From Bacteroidales bacterium (GTDB lineage Bacteria; Bacteroidota; Bacteroidia; Bacteroidales; VadinHA17), in the NCBI GenBank assembly GCA_016709865.1, contig JADJLX010000001.1, positions 310,001-374,000 of the forward strand: a DNA stretch of 64,000 nt, written 5' to 3'. This document shows, one piece after another, positions 34,667 through 43,527 of this stretch. Both the position numbers and the translations under genes were made by a program. Each line of letters opens with the position of its first letter. Within the stretch, counting starts at the first letter, position 1. The notes beneath the pieces are model-generated. The model was not told the DNA's origin and made no database searches. It was given only the letters and a program-made list of their open reading frames with translations.

Positions 34667-35608
34667 ATGTCTGAAAGCCCAATCAATAATAATCCCAGCA
34701 GTTCAACTGTTCTGATAACCGGAGGAAGCGGACTTATTGGCAGATACCTTACCTCTGCGCTTCTTAATGAAGGTTATCAGGTTGCTCATCTTTCCCGGAA
34801 AGCCAATCAATTCGGGAAAGTCAGGGTTTTCAGATGGGACACCGAAAAGGGAATACTAGACCCGGCAATATTTACAGGTATTGATTATATTGTTCATCTG
34901 GCAGGAGCAAATATCGGGGAAAAACGATGGTCAGAAGGCAGAAAACAGGAAATTATTAAAAGCCGCGTTGAATCATCAAAATTACTTTATGATGTAGTTA
35001 CAGGCAGTAATATACAATTAAAAGCTTTTATATCTGCCTCAGCAGTTGGCTATTACGGGTCATTAACAAGCGAGAGGATCTTCAGTGAAGAAGATCCTGC
35101 TGCAACTGATTTTCTGGGTAGCACCTGCAGATTATGGGAAGAGGGGGCTGATCTCTTTGCGAATGCGGGTATCAGGACTGTAAAAATCAGAACAGCTGTT
35201 GTTCTGGAAAAAACCGACAGTGCATTATCAAAAATGATGATGCCGGCAAAATACGGTTTCCTGGTTCAGACCGGTAATGGCAGACAATATATGCCATGGA
35301 TCCACATTGAAGACCTCTGCAATATTTATGTAAAGGCAATTAAAGATCAGAAAATGAATGGTGCTTATAACGCTGTATCGCCTCAGCATGTAACCCACAG
35401 AGAATTTATTAAAACACTTGCAAAGGGAATTGGGAAGCCTGTCTTTCCGGTTCCTGTTCCGGGCTTTATTCTGAGAGCGGCTTTGGGGGAGATGTCGGAT
35501 GTGGTATTGAAGGGGAGCAGGGTATCTTCAGAAAAAATACAAAATGCAGGCTACTCCTTCAAATTAAGTAACCTGCCTGAAGCATTAAAAGATGTGTTAA
35601 ATAATTAA
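34667..35608 (+). CDS. NAD(P)-dependent epimerase-like protein (TIGR01777 type)
   Basis: A 313-residue short-chain dehydrogenase/reductase-fold protein. The nucleotide motif ITGGSGLIGRYL, the HLAGANIGEKRWSEGRKQEI segment, the SASAVGYYG active-site region and the C-terminal DUF1731-like end with SSEKIQNAGYSFKLSNLPEAL define the TIGR01777/SDR39U1 group (YfcH-like). Its substrate is unknown. It stands alone, convergent with the TldE gene with only a 5 bp gap. Confidence 0.93.
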   Translation: MSESPINNNPSSSTVLITGGSGLIGRYLTSALLNEGYQVAHLSRKANQFGKVRVFRWDTEKGILDPAIFTGIDYIVHLAGANIGEKRWSEGRKQEIIKSRVESSKLLYDVVTGSNIQLKAFISASAVGYYGSLTSERIFSEEDPAATDFLGSTCRLWEEGADLFANAGIRTVKIRTAVVLEKTDSALSKMMMPAKYGFLVQTGNGRQYMPWIHIEDLCNIYVKAIKDQKMNGAYNAVSPQHVTHREFIKTLAKGIGKPVFPVPVPGFILRAALGEMSDVVLKGSRVSSEKIQNAGYSFKLSNLPEALKDVLNN

Positions 35609-35613
35609 CAGAA

Positions 35614-36948
35614 CTATTTTCCCCCTATCTGCATTTCAGCTACCCTGAATGTTGGCGAGGCAAAACTTCTGTTCATGTCAATATCATTTCCCATCATATC
35701 GATAGCTGCAAGAATATCAAAGGCTCTTCCTGCAACAGTAACACCCTTCACAGGATAAGCTATTTCTCCGTTCTCAATCCAGAAGCCGCTGGCTCCCCCG
35801 CTGAAATTTCCGCTTACTGCATCAATGCCATAGCCAGTAACCTCCTTCAGAAGAAGACCTCTTTTAGTTCCTTTGATTATCTCCTGTGGGGTGTTTTTAC
35901 CCGGTTCGAGGTAAACATTATGAGTACCTATACCCGGCAGACTGCTGAAGCCTCCGCGTGATGCATTACCGGTACTCTGAACTCCCGCTCTTTTTGCAGC
36001 TTTTGTGTTGTAAATAAAGCCTTTCAGTGTTCCGTTCTGAACAAGTACATTTTTCATTGTTGGCACTCCTTCGCCATCGAATGGAGCACTTCCGAGACTC
36101 CTGTTTCTGGTTCCGTCATCAATAATGGTCAGCAGTGCAGATGCAAATTGCTTATTCAGCTGATCTTTCAGAAAACTTGCTCCCTGCAGGACTCTTTCCC
36201 CGTTTACCGCGGTTAGTATACCTCCAAGAAGTGAGCGGGCAACATCGGGATCAAAAATTACAGAAGCTCTCTGAGTCTTGATCATAACCGGATCGAGCAT
36301 TTCCCATGCTTTCTGCGATGCCAAAGATGCAATCTCCTCAAGTGTTACCAAATCTGAAAAGAATACTCTGGAACAATATTCGCCTCCAGTGTTTTTTTGT
36401 TCTCCCTTTTCAGCAACAACATTTACTCCCAGAGAACAACCAGAAGACTTATAGCTCTTAAGCAGACCATTTGAGTTTGCAATAAATATCTCAGATTCAC
36501 CTTCTCCATAACCGGCACCTGAACTTTTTGTTATCCTGGGGTCCTTCATTGCAAGCTTTTCAAGTTCCAGAGCCATGTCGATCTTCTTTTCCATTGGAAT
36601 TCCTGCAATGCTCTGATCGAACAAATCATTAACGCTAGTGAGGCCTTTATCGGATGTAAGAACATTATTTTCATCAGGAGATGATAGTTTTGCAAAAGCA
36701 ATAGCCCTCGAGATAGTGCTTTCAAGGGAACTGTCGCTGAAGTCATTACAGTGACTGAATCCCATTTTTCCATCAACAAACACACGGAATCCTGCCCCCT
36801 GTGAGGCAGCCTCCTCAATTGTTTCGATTTCAGATTTAAGAATATTAACTGAAAGATTTCTTGTTGATTCAAGAAAAACTTCTGCCGACCCGGCACCCAG
36901 ACTGATACTTTTTTTAACCAGTTTTTCTGCTAATTCTATATAGTTCAT
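35614..36948 (-). CDS. tldE: TldE/PmbA-family metalloprotease subunit
   Basis: A 444-residue protein with the PmbA/TldE fold: AEVFLESTRNLSVNILKSEIETIEEAASQGAGFRV in the N-terminal half and the VKGVTVAGRAFDIL/ATPTFRV-like C-terminal region. It lacks the zinc-binding HExxxH of TldD, as expected for the non-catalytic partner. TldD/TldE degrade unfolded or peptide substrates as a dimer. No signal peptide is present (MNYIELAEKLVKKS), in contrast with the adjacent TldD. It starts 23 bp after the TldD stop. Confidence 0.93.
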   Translation of the reverse strand: MNYIELAEKLVKKSISLGAGSAEVFLESTRNLSVNILKSEIETIEEAASQGAGFRVFVDGKMGFSHCNDFSDSSLESTISRAIAFAKLSSPDENNVLTSDKGLTSVNDLFDQSIAGIPMEKKIDMALELEKLAMKDPRITKSSGAGYGEGESEIFIANSNGLLKSYKSSGCSLGVNVVAEKGEQKNTGGEYCSRVFFSDLVTLEEIASLASQKAWEMLDPVMIKTQRASVIFDPDVARSLLGGILTAVNGERVLQGASFLKDQLNKQFASALLTIIDDGTRNRSLGSAPFDGEGVPTMKNVLVQNGTLKGFIYNTKAAKRAGVQSTGNASRGGFSSLPGIGTHNVYLEPGKNTPQEIIKGTKRGLLLKEVTGYGIDAVSGNFSGGASGFWIENGEIAYPVKGVTVAGRAFDILAAIDMMGNDIDMNRSFASPTFRVAEMQIGGK

Positions 36949-36971
36949 AATCTTACCTGTTGAATTTAAAC

Positions 36972-38504
36972 CTATGCTTTACTTCCACCGACATTTATAC
37001 CTCTTATCCTGACAGTTGGCTGTCCGGCCGATACCTCTGCGGCCTGACCTTTTCCGCAAATACCCGGTCCAAAATCGAGGTCGTTTCCGACAGCATCAAT
37101 ATTGGAGATAACATCCATGCATGAGCCAATAAGGGTTGCTCCCTTGATCGGATTGGTCTTTTTCCCATTCTCTATCATGTAGGCCTCGCGGCATGTGAAA
37201 TTAAAAACACCTGTTATCGGATTAACACTTCCTCCGCTGAGACTCTGAACATAAATTCCTTTTTTGGTTGATGCGAGAATATCTGCAGGATTATCCTTGC
37301 CCGAATCAATAAAAGTATTTGTCATTCTCGGGATAGGAATGTATCTGAAAGATTCCCGCCTTCCGTTACCTGTCCTTGCCATCGATAGTTGTTTTGCACT
37401 CAGAACATCTGTCATGTAGCCTTTAAGAACACCGTTTTCAATAAGAACATTGCGTTGTGCAACAGTTCCTTCGTCGTCGTAATTTATAGTTCCTCTGAAG
37501 TTCGGCAGGGTGCCGTCGTCAACCATAGTAAAACAGTCGCTTGCTACTTTTTGTCCTACTTTACCTGTGAAAGCACCTATTCCTTTTGCAATATTATCGG
37601 CTTCAAGCGGGTGACCCACTGCTTCATGCACCAGAACACCGCCCCATCCGTTTTGCATTACAACATCCATCATGCCGGCAGGAGCATCTTCGGCAGCAAG
37701 CATTGCTATAGCTTCACGGGAAGCATTTCTCGCTATTTTCTCTGCAGCCTCATTATCAAACATCTCAAATCCCGAGTGGTTGCTTAAGCGTTCGCGGGCC
37801 ATATGCCTTGCCTTTCCATCATCACTCATCGACTGAACAATGAAGAAAAGAAGCGGCAACTCATCCCTCAGATAAACTCCTTCACTTGTGGCGATTACTC
37901 TTCCGCGTGTTTCATCATAGTAGTCGACCATTGCCATTTTAATCCTTGGATCATAATCTTTTGCAGCCTGGTCGGCCCTCCTGATGATCTCTATTCTCTT
38001 CTCATCTGCAATTTCAGCAAGAGGCTGATTTACTGTGACGAAAGAAGGAAATTTGGTTTCTGTTACATTTACAGGTTTGATAATGTTTCCGTTACGGGCC
38101 ACGTACGATGCAACTTCTGCTGCTCTTAAGAGTTTCTCTTCAGTGATTTCATCAGTATATGCATACCCGGTTTTGTTACCCGAAATCACTCTTACTCCTG
38201 CACCCTGACTAATCCCATACAAACCGCTTTTGAATTTTGATTCCTCCATTACGATTTGCCTCGATACACGATTCTCGAGATAGACATCAGCAAAATCGCC
38301 TCCTTTTTCAAGTGCTTTTGCAATGATCCGGGATAGCATTTCTCTGTCCATATCCAGTCCGGATGCTACTTTTGCTCCACTCTGACATGATATCAGCTGT
38401 GACATAAGGGCGGGGGTTGCAGCAATCAGCAATCCGCCTTTCAGGCTCAGCTCGAGGAATTTCCTGCGTGGAATATCTCTTACGGTCTGTTGTTCCATTT
38501 TCAT
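36972..38504 (-). CDS. tldD: TldD-family zinc metalloprotease with a Tat signal
   Basis: A 510-residue metalloprotease. The zinc motif HEAVGH (293-298) with the following LEAD and the C-terminal glycine-rich domain identify TldD. The N terminus has a twin-arginine motif (PRRKFLEL, Arg13-Arg14), a hydrophobic stretch and a lipobox-like LISC ending at Cys40, so this copy may be exported and lipidated. That is unusual for the cytosolic TldD/E of Escherichia coli, and the partner TldE has no signal. ATG 38504 is used; ATG 38498 would remove only two residues. Confidence 0.93.
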   Translation of the reverse strand: MKMEQQTVRDIPRRKFLELSLKGGLLIAATPALMSQLISCQSGAKVASGLDMDREMLSRIIAKALEKGGDFADVYLENRVSRQIVMEESKFKSGLYGISQGAGVRVISGNKTGYAYTDEITEEKLLRAAEVASYVARNGNIIKPVNVTETKFPSFVTVNQPLAEIADEKRIEIIRRADQAAKDYDPRIKMAMVDYYDETRGRVIATSEGVYLRDELPLLFFIVQSMSDDGKARHMARERLSNHSGFEMFDNEAAEKIARNASREAIAMLAAEDAPAGMMDVVMQNGWGGVLVHEAVGHPLEADNIAKGIGAFTGKVGQKVASDCFTMVDDGTLPNFRGTINYDDEGTVAQRNVLIENGVLKGYMTDVLSAKQLSMARTGNGRRESFRYIPIPRMTNTFIDSGKDNPADILASTKKGIYVQSLSGGSVNPITGVFNFTCREAYMIENGKKTNPIKGATLIGSCMDVISNIDAVGNDLDFGPGICGKGQAAEVSAGQPTVRIRGINVGGSKA

Positions 38505-38543
38505 AGCTACAGTTTTTTGAGTCCTAAATGTAATAATATTCCT

Positions 38544-40469
38544 TTATTTAATAACAAACACTTTATCCTTTAATATACCACCTCTTGTTGATAACAGACT
38601 TGCTTTTCCGCTTAATTCTGATCTGTTGTAAAGCCTGATTGTGAAAACAGATGTTGTAACTGATCCGCCATCAGTAAAAGGTATATTTCTTGAGAATGAT
38701 GTTTGTACAGATAGCCGTTCATCATCATTATAACCACCTCTGCCTTCACGGGTTACTGCAGGTTTTTTATCTTCAATTATCTTATAGCTTATCTTTCCTG
38801 AAGAGGCTCCGGTTGTGTCGAAATCAAGAACAAGTTTATCCTCTTTTACAATTTTGACGAGATGGGCTTGTTTAAGTGCGGTCGGAAGCTTGCCGCTATT
38901 TCTGAAGCTGATTTTCAACTGATAATCAGCAGAATCCCCTTTAAAGGATTTTAGTTTCTTAACCTCGAATGCCTCCCAGCCTAGTTCTGGCAAATGTTTT
39001 ACCATTTCGAGATTAAACAATGCCTCATTTTTTATCCATGGTTCCAGATGTTTTGCAGGAGGATTCTGGGAGAAGAACTTGGGATCAAATCCGCCGATCT
39101 CAACATCACCATAAACCGGATGTTTTGCAGGCTTCCATTCAAAAAAACCAAGGCTGTCATTCTCCTCATCGTCCCATTTTATCATATCAAGCTGATCGAT
39201 AGTCTTGTCGCCGTTATAATCCTTGTTTCTGGCACCATTCCATATTTCATCTCCATACCAGATTGCACCATAATACCAATACCCGAAATCCGGTCCGTGA
39301 CCGAACAATGGTGTTCCGTTTCCATAATCATTATATACATCCCCGGCTTTTTCATAACCGGTAATCTTTTTCCCAATCTCATCAAAAGTTTTGTACCATT
39401 TCAGGTCTTCAGGATACATTCTTTCTTCCGAGGGAGATGTTGATGGGGGACGGAGATGCATAGGGACACTCGTATCCATCGAATTAACAACATAAACATT
39501 TGGATGAGAAAGCAGGAATAGTACCACAGCCTTTGTCTCGTTTTCGCTCAACGGATATTCGCCGGCACCTCCCTGTGTATTACCTCTCCCTGTTTCTTCT
39601 GTTAGCGGCCTCCAGTTTTCAGGATAGTTCCTGTGCAGATCCAGCCCTCCTATTCCGTCTTCATTAATTCTTCCATCTCCATCATTGTCAATACCTTCAG
39701 AGGACGTAAGATATACACCTTTACCGGGAGCAACCCTTTTCATTATGCGACCTGTTGAATCTTTCGGATCGGGAATCATTGTTCCTTTCTTTTCATCCTT
39801 CCATCTCATCGTCAGTATAACACCATTTCCATCAATGTCGTCAGGGGCGTCCTCATCGAGAAGGCCATCACCATCATTATCCTGTGGCCTTACTGTACTC
39901 CGGTTGCTCTGAGCAGTATTCATGTACAGATTATGACCGTCAGGATTATTTACCGGTCTCAGATAAAAGGTTTTGGTATCTATCAAATGAGTTATTTCGG
40001 GATCTTTACCATAATTATCGAGAAGGTACTTAATCAGAAACAGAACTGATTCGGAGGCAGTTACCTCTCCGCTGTGCCGTCCGCCTTCAAAGAATGAGGC
40101 AGGTTTGTCAGTGTCTTTTCCTGTTTTCTTGTTTGTAAGGGTAATCTGATAAATCGGACGTCCCTCATAACTTGTTCCCACTTCATAAAAATCAATCAGT
40201 TCCGGAAATTTTGCAGCCCATCTTTTTAACCAGTCATAGATAACATCTGCTGAATGATATTTATCGAATTTCAGACTATCGGAGGCAACATACTGAACAG
40301 ATTTTAACTCAACTTTCGGAAAAAAATTTATTCCATGTCTCGCTCCCGATAAGGTATAGTTTTTCACTTTTGCTGCACCCCTCTCTGAAGAGGTGCGCTG
40401 ATTTCCTGACTGGGCACAGAGCATGGAAGGAATCAATACGATTCCCAAAATAAACAGATATTTATTCAT
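38544..40469 (-). CDS. Secreted M14-family carboxypeptidase homologue with altered ligands
   Basis: A 641-residue secreted protein (signal MNKYLFILGIVLIPSMLCAQ) with a peptidase M14 domain. First zinc ligands His132 and Glu135 are in GRHSGEV. Two calcium-type acidic inserts follow (DNDGDGLLDED and DNDGDGRINED). The expected DLNRNF reads DLHRNYPENW, and the third His ligand site (HT--G--LRP) appears as MDTSVPMHLRPP, with Asp at the ligand position. A Glu in YGDEIWNG fits the catalytic Glu. The C-terminal ~150 residues are beta-rich. It may be divergent in activity or non-peptidase; the alignment is by eye. Confidence 0.87.
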   Translation of the reverse strand: MNKYLFILGIVLIPSMLCAQSGNQRTSSERGAAKVKNYTLSGARHGINFFPKVELKSVQYVASDSLKFDKYHSADVIYDWLKRWAAKFPELIDFYEVGTSYEGRPIYQITLTNKKTGKDTDKPASFFEGGRHSGEVTASESVLFLIKYLLDNYGKDPEITHLIDTKTFYLRPVNNPDGHNLYMNTAQSNRSTVRPQDNDGDGLLDEDAPDDIDGNGVILTMRWKDEKKGTMIPDPKDSTGRIMKRVAPGKGVYLTSSEGIDNDGDGRINEDGIGGLDLHRNYPENWRPLTEETGRGNTQGGAGEYPLSENETKAVVLFLLSHPNVYVVNSMDTSVPMHLRPPSTSPSEERMYPEDLKWYKTFDEIGKKITGYEKAGDVYNDYGNGTPLFGHGPDFGYWYYGAIWYGDEIWNGARNKDYNGDKTIDQLDMIKWDDEENDSLGFFEWKPAKHPVYGDVEIGGFDPKFFSQNPPAKHLEPWIKNEALFNLEMVKHLPELGWEAFEVKKLKSFKGDSADYQLKISFRNSGKLPTALKQAHLVKIVKEDKLVLDFDTTGASSGKISYKIIEDKKPAVTREGRGGYNDDERLSVQTSFSRNIPFTDGGSVTTSVFTIRLYNRSELSGKASLLSTRGGILKDKVFVIK

Positions 40470-40527
40470 CTCTTATAAGGTATTTATTGTAATGAAAAGC
40501 AACAGGAAAAATTCAGAACAATGCAGA

Positions 40528-41238
40528 TCAGCCCCTTTTTGATATTATCTCAAGTTTTTCAAGATCAACAACTTCTATGGTTTTACCAAAGACTCTGATT
40601 ATACCCTCCTTTTTGAAATCCGACAAAGTACGTATAACATTTGCAGTACTCATTCCGATATAATCAGCTATCTCTTTTCTTGAAACAGGCAAATCGAAAA
40701 CCCGTGATTTATAGATCTCATTCGTGAAGTAAAGAAGAACATAGGCAACCCTTCCCACAAGATTTTTCTGCCTTATGTCAAGTGTTTGGTTAATGATCTT
40801 ATCATTTATCATTGAGATCTTTGTAAGCAGAACCATTGCAAATTCTCCATTCTTCAGAAATAATTCCTTTATAAAATCAAGATTGACAGTACAGACCACC
40901 GAATCTTCCAGCGCAGAGACTGAATATTGATACTTTTCCTCGGAGAAGATACTCATATTGCTGACAAATTCGAAAGGACGTGTTATTGTAATAACCTGTT
41001 CATCACCAGTGGCGGTCCTCCTGTAAAGCTTTACCAGACCACTCTGAAGGTATTTAAAGGTGCTTATTTTTTCTCCTTCATGATTAATAACCTCTCCCTT
41101 ATGGAAGAACTGTTGGTCTTTGTTATCGCAGAGCTCCTCAATAGAGGCGTCATCCAGAAATTTGAAGACAACATCGCGGAACTCGCAACTTACGCAGGCG
41201 CATGCTTTTTTCTTTTCGTTCACGCTCTTATTTTTCAC
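40528..41238 (-). CDS. Crp/Fnr-family transcription regulator with FNR-like cysteines
   Basis: A 236-residue regulator with an N-terminal cyclic-nucleotide-fold domain and a C-terminal HTH_Crp (SRKEIADYIGMSTANVIRTLSDFKKEG). Cysteines at 13, 15, 18 and 37 and one in EDSVVCTVNL resemble the 4Fe-4S ligands of FNR-type oxygen sensors, although their spacing differs from the E. coli C-x2-C-x5-C plus C122 pattern. GTG 41238 is the only start codon before an in-frame stop, preceded by AGGAAA; no ATG is available. It is divergent from the PHP gene at 41346. Confidence 0.9.
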   Translation of the reverse strand: MKNKSVNEKKKACACVSCEFRDVVFKFLDDASIEELCDNKDQQFFHKGEVINHEGEKISTFKYLQSGLVKLYRRTATGDEQVITITRPFEFVSNMSIFSEEKYQYSVSALEDSVVCTVNLDFIKELFLKNGEFAMVLLTKISMINDKIINQTLDIRQKNLVGRVAYVLLYFTNEIYKSRVFDLPVSRKEIADYIGMSTANVIRTLSDFKKEGIIRVFGKTIEVVDLEKLEIISKRG

Positions 41239-41345
41239 AAATTTATCAATTTCCTGATGAATTTGTCAAATTTCAATTTGTTTTATTCCCAAATTTCGGC
41301 CTATTTTGAAAGTCAAATGCAATAACAGGTCTTATTTGGTATCTG

Positions 41346-42131
41346 ATGATTTATAAAACGGACTATCATATGCATTCAAGCTACAGCGATGGCAGGTCAA
41401 TCCCCGATGACTATGTCGCACCAGCCATTGCAGCAGGCTTAAGTGAAATAGGATTTTCAGAGCACCTTACCTTGTTTAAGGACCTTGAAGACTGGAACAT
41501 GAATCCTGTTAATATTGCTCCCTATATCAGTCATATAGAAGCGTTGAGAAACAGGACAAGTGAGATTTCAATAAAAATCGGCCTTGAAGTAGATTATTTT
41601 GCAGGAAAGGAAGAAGAGATCCGTAATTTTCTTAAACCTTTCCCGCTTGATTACGTAATAGGATCGGTGCATTACCTGGGTGAAAAAACTGTAGACTTTG
41701 GTCCTGAGTTTTATGAGGGAAAGAGCATCGACAGGCTATTTGAATCTTACTTTGATTCAATTATTGCAGCCGCTGGCTCAGGCGTTTTTGATATTATCGG
41801 ACATTGCGATTTAATAAGGATATACGGCTATAAGCCAGCGTCCGACATGGAGCCTCTTTACAGGAAGCTCGCAAAAACAATGAAAACCCATAATGTAGCA
41901 TTTGAACTAAATACAAACGGAAGGAACAGACCGCTGGCCGATTTCTATCCCGACAGAAAATTCCTGCATATTTTCCACGAAGAAAACGTGCCAGTTTGTG
42001 TTAATTCTGATGCCCACATGCCTGCTCGGGTCGGGCAATACTTTGATGAGGCATATGATCTGCTGAGATATGTCGGTTTCACCGAAATGGCTGTCTTTGA
42101 TAAAAGAAAGAGAAGGATGATTCCTTTCTGA
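41346..42131 (+). CDS. PHP-domain histidinol-phosphatase-like hydrolase
   Basis: A 261-residue PHP-domain phosphoesterase. Metal-binding motifs are DYHMHSSYSDG (N-terminal HxH), GFSEHL, the IGSVHYLG region and the C-terminal NSDAHMPARVGQYFDEAY. The length and layout fit the HisK/HisJ-type histidinol-phosphate phosphatase, but PHP proteins with other substrates look alike and no other his genes are near. It is divergent from the Crp/Fnr regulator; repeat-rich DNA follows the stop. Confidence 0.88.
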   Translation: MIYKTDYHMHSSYSDGRSIPDDYVAPAIAAGLSEIGFSEHLTLFKDLEDWNMNPVNIAPYISHIEALRNRTSEISIKIGLEVDYFAGKEEEIRNFLKPFPLDYVIGSVHYLGEKTVDFGPEFYEGKSIDRLFESYFDSIIAAAGSGVFDIIGHCDLIRIYGYKPASDMEPLYRKLAKTMKTHNVAFELNTNGRNRPLADFYPDRKFLHIFHEENVPVCVNSDAHMPARVGQYFDEAYDLLRYVGFTEMAVFDKRKRRMIPF

Positions 42132-42140
42132 ATAAGAAAA

Positions 42141-42250
42141 ACACTGAAGAACTATCACAGAGAGTCACAGAGGAATCACAGAGCTACACAGAGATTTGAT
42201 TTGATTTGCTCTGTGGTTCTCTGTGTCTCCTCAGTGTTTCTCTGTGTAAC
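42141..42250. repeat. Intergenic inverted repeat, CACAGAG family
   Basis: ACACTGAAGAACTATCACAG on the left and its partners (CTGTGGTTCTCTGTGTC, TCAGTGTTTCTCTGTG) on the right form an imperfect long palindrome. Internal CACAGAG units alternate regularly with a period close to 11-12 bases. It is built like the elements at 1181 and 2169. Confidence 0.75.
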
Positions 42251-42280
42251 AAAAAAATTAAGTGTACTGAACACACTTAA
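42251..42280 (-). terminator. Terminator downstream of mntP
   Basis: On the minus strand the stem TTAAGTGT/ACACTTAA (42258-42265 with 42273-42280; 7-base loop) is followed by seven T (42257-42251). It lies 32 bp beyond the mntP stop. The stem is AT-rich, so strength is uncertain. Confidence 0.6.
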
Positions 42281-42311
42281 TTCTATGTTAATGATTAAGG
42301 GAGATGCTATA

Positions 42312-42872
42312 TCAGGTAAGCATATGTTCCAGAAAGATCTTCAATCCAATACCTATTAAGATCAGTCCGCCTATAATTTCGACTTTATTTCCGAGGCGCT
42401 CTCCGGCTGATTTCCCGATTCGGATCGCGGTCATTGAGGCAAGGAAGGTTACTGCTCCTATAAGAATGCCGGCTTCCCAGATTTTTACATCAAGCAGAGC
42501 GAAACTGATACCGACGGCAAATGCATCAATACTGGTACCCAGTGCCAGAGTAAGCAGAACAAGTGTGCTGCTGAAATCTTTTGTATCGTCATCACCTGGT
42601 TTCTTAAATCCTTCATAAATCATTTTTAAACCAAGGAAAGCAAGCAAAGCAAGAGCAACCCAATGATCCATCGCTTTCAGGGCACTGGAAATAATTGATC
42701 CCAGAAAATAACCGGCAACAGTAAGTCCCCCCTGAAATAAGGCAAATACAATAGCAACCCTTGTTGCCTGTTTAAAGATAATGCGGGTACGTACTACTCC
42801 GACAGATAGAGACACAGCAAAGGTGTCGAAAGATAAGCCCAGAGCAATTGCGAGAATTGTGAAATAGTCCAT
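42312..42872 (-). CDS. mntP: Manganese efflux pump MntP
   Basis: A 186-residue membrane protein with six hydrophobic helices in two related halves, each with an Asp-containing motif (GLSFDTFAVSLSVG and GTSIDAFAVGISFA) that defines MntP (DUF204). It exports Mn2+ from the cytoplasm. ATG 42872 is chosen because it gives the normal start (MDYFTILAIALGL); the longer frame runs into the divergent dtd gene. A yybP-ykoY manganese riboswitch is not evident in the 50 bp upstream. Confidence 0.95.
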   Translation of the reverse strand: MDYFTILAIALGLSFDTFAVSLSVGVVRTRIIFKQATRVAIVFALFQGGLTVAGYFLGSIISSALKAMDHWVALALLAFLGLKMIYEGFKKPGDDDTKDFSSTLVLLTLALGTSIDAFAVGISFALLDVKIWEAGILIGAVTFLASMTAIRIGKSAGERLGNKVEIIGGLILIGIGLKIFLEHMLT

Positions 42873-42902
42873 TGAGCAAATGTAAATTGCGCAAATATAA
42901 CT

Positions 42903-42910
42903 TATATTTG
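42903..42910 (+). promoter_or_regulatory. Probable -7 promoter element of dtd
   Basis: TATATTTG matches TAnnTTTG and lies 12 bp before the dtd start. The minus strand of the same 50 bp intergenic region also contains TATATTTG and TACATTTG for mntP. No convincing TTTG at -33 was found, so the calls are provisional. Confidence 0.45.
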
Positions 42911-42922
42911 AACACCTAAAAA

Positions 42923-43384
42923 ATGATTCCTGTGAGAGTTGTAATTCAACGTGTAAGCCAGGCTTCGGTAACGATACAGGGGAAGATAAAATCAAGAATA
43001 GGAAGAGGATTGCTCATCCTTATCGGGATCGAAGAATCTGATAATGAAGCGGATTCAGAATGGCTGTGTAATAAAATAGTTCAGTTAAGAGTTTTCGACG
43101 ACAGCCATGGAGTAATGAACCTTTCCCTTCTTGATACCGGTGGGGAAATACTTGTTGTAAGTCAATTTACCCTTCATGCAAAAACAAAGAAAGGGAACAG
43201 GCCTTCCTATATACGTGCAGCACCACCGGAAATCGCTATACCATTATATAACAGTTTCATTGCCAGAATATCAGGGTTACTTGGGAAAGAAACAGCAACA
43301 GGCGAGTTCGGAGCAATGATGCAGGTGGAACTTATTAATGACGGACCTGTTACTATTATTATTGATACGAAGGAGAAAGAATGA
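42923..43384 (+). CDS. dtd: D-aminoacyl-tRNA deacylase
   Basis: A 153-residue deacylase that removes D-amino acids (and Gly from Ala-tRNA) from mischarged tRNAs. The active-site motifs SQFTL (in VVSQFTLHA) and the C-terminal GPVT (in NDGPVTIII) are intact. The usual start VRVVIQRVSQASV appears at residue 4, so ATG 42923 adds only three residues; GTG 42932 is an alternative. Confidence 0.96.
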   Translation: MIPVRVVIQRVSQASVTIQGKIKSRIGRGLLILIGIEESDNEADSEWLCNKIVQLRVFDDSHGVMNLSLLDTGGEILVVSQFTLHAKTKKGNRPSYIRAAPPEIAIPLYNSFIARISGLLGKETATGEFGAMMQVELINDGPVTIIIDTKEKE

Positions 43385-43457
43385 CGAGGTGTGAGGTATG
43401 AAGTGAGAGGGGTTGCTTCGTCGTCCCTTCTCGCAATGACTCAAAATGGAATTGGGA

Positions 43458-43498
43458 CTCCGTGAATCTCCGTGTTCTTCGTGTCTCCGTGGTTAAAA
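43458..43498 (+). repeat. Single-arm CGTGTTCTTCGTGTC-type repeat
   Basis: GGACTCCGTGAATCTCCGTG and the following TTCTTCGTGTCTCCGTGGTT resemble one arm of the CTTTGTG/CTGTGG elements, but no inverted partner is visible. Just upstream (43400-43440) lies GAGGGGTTGCTTCGTCGTCC, another repeat-like stretch. The 143 bp gap between dtd and the MFS gene contains nothing else. Confidence 0.45.
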
Positions 43499-43527
43499 AC
43501 TAATAATAAACTAATTAAATAATCAGG

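Noticed and set aside
41305-41317. TTTGA-N3-TCAAA as an FNR-type binding site between crp/fnr and the PHP gene
   Set aside because: FNR/CRP half sites need a longer central spacer (TTGAT-N4-ATCAA); the 3 bp spacer does not fit.
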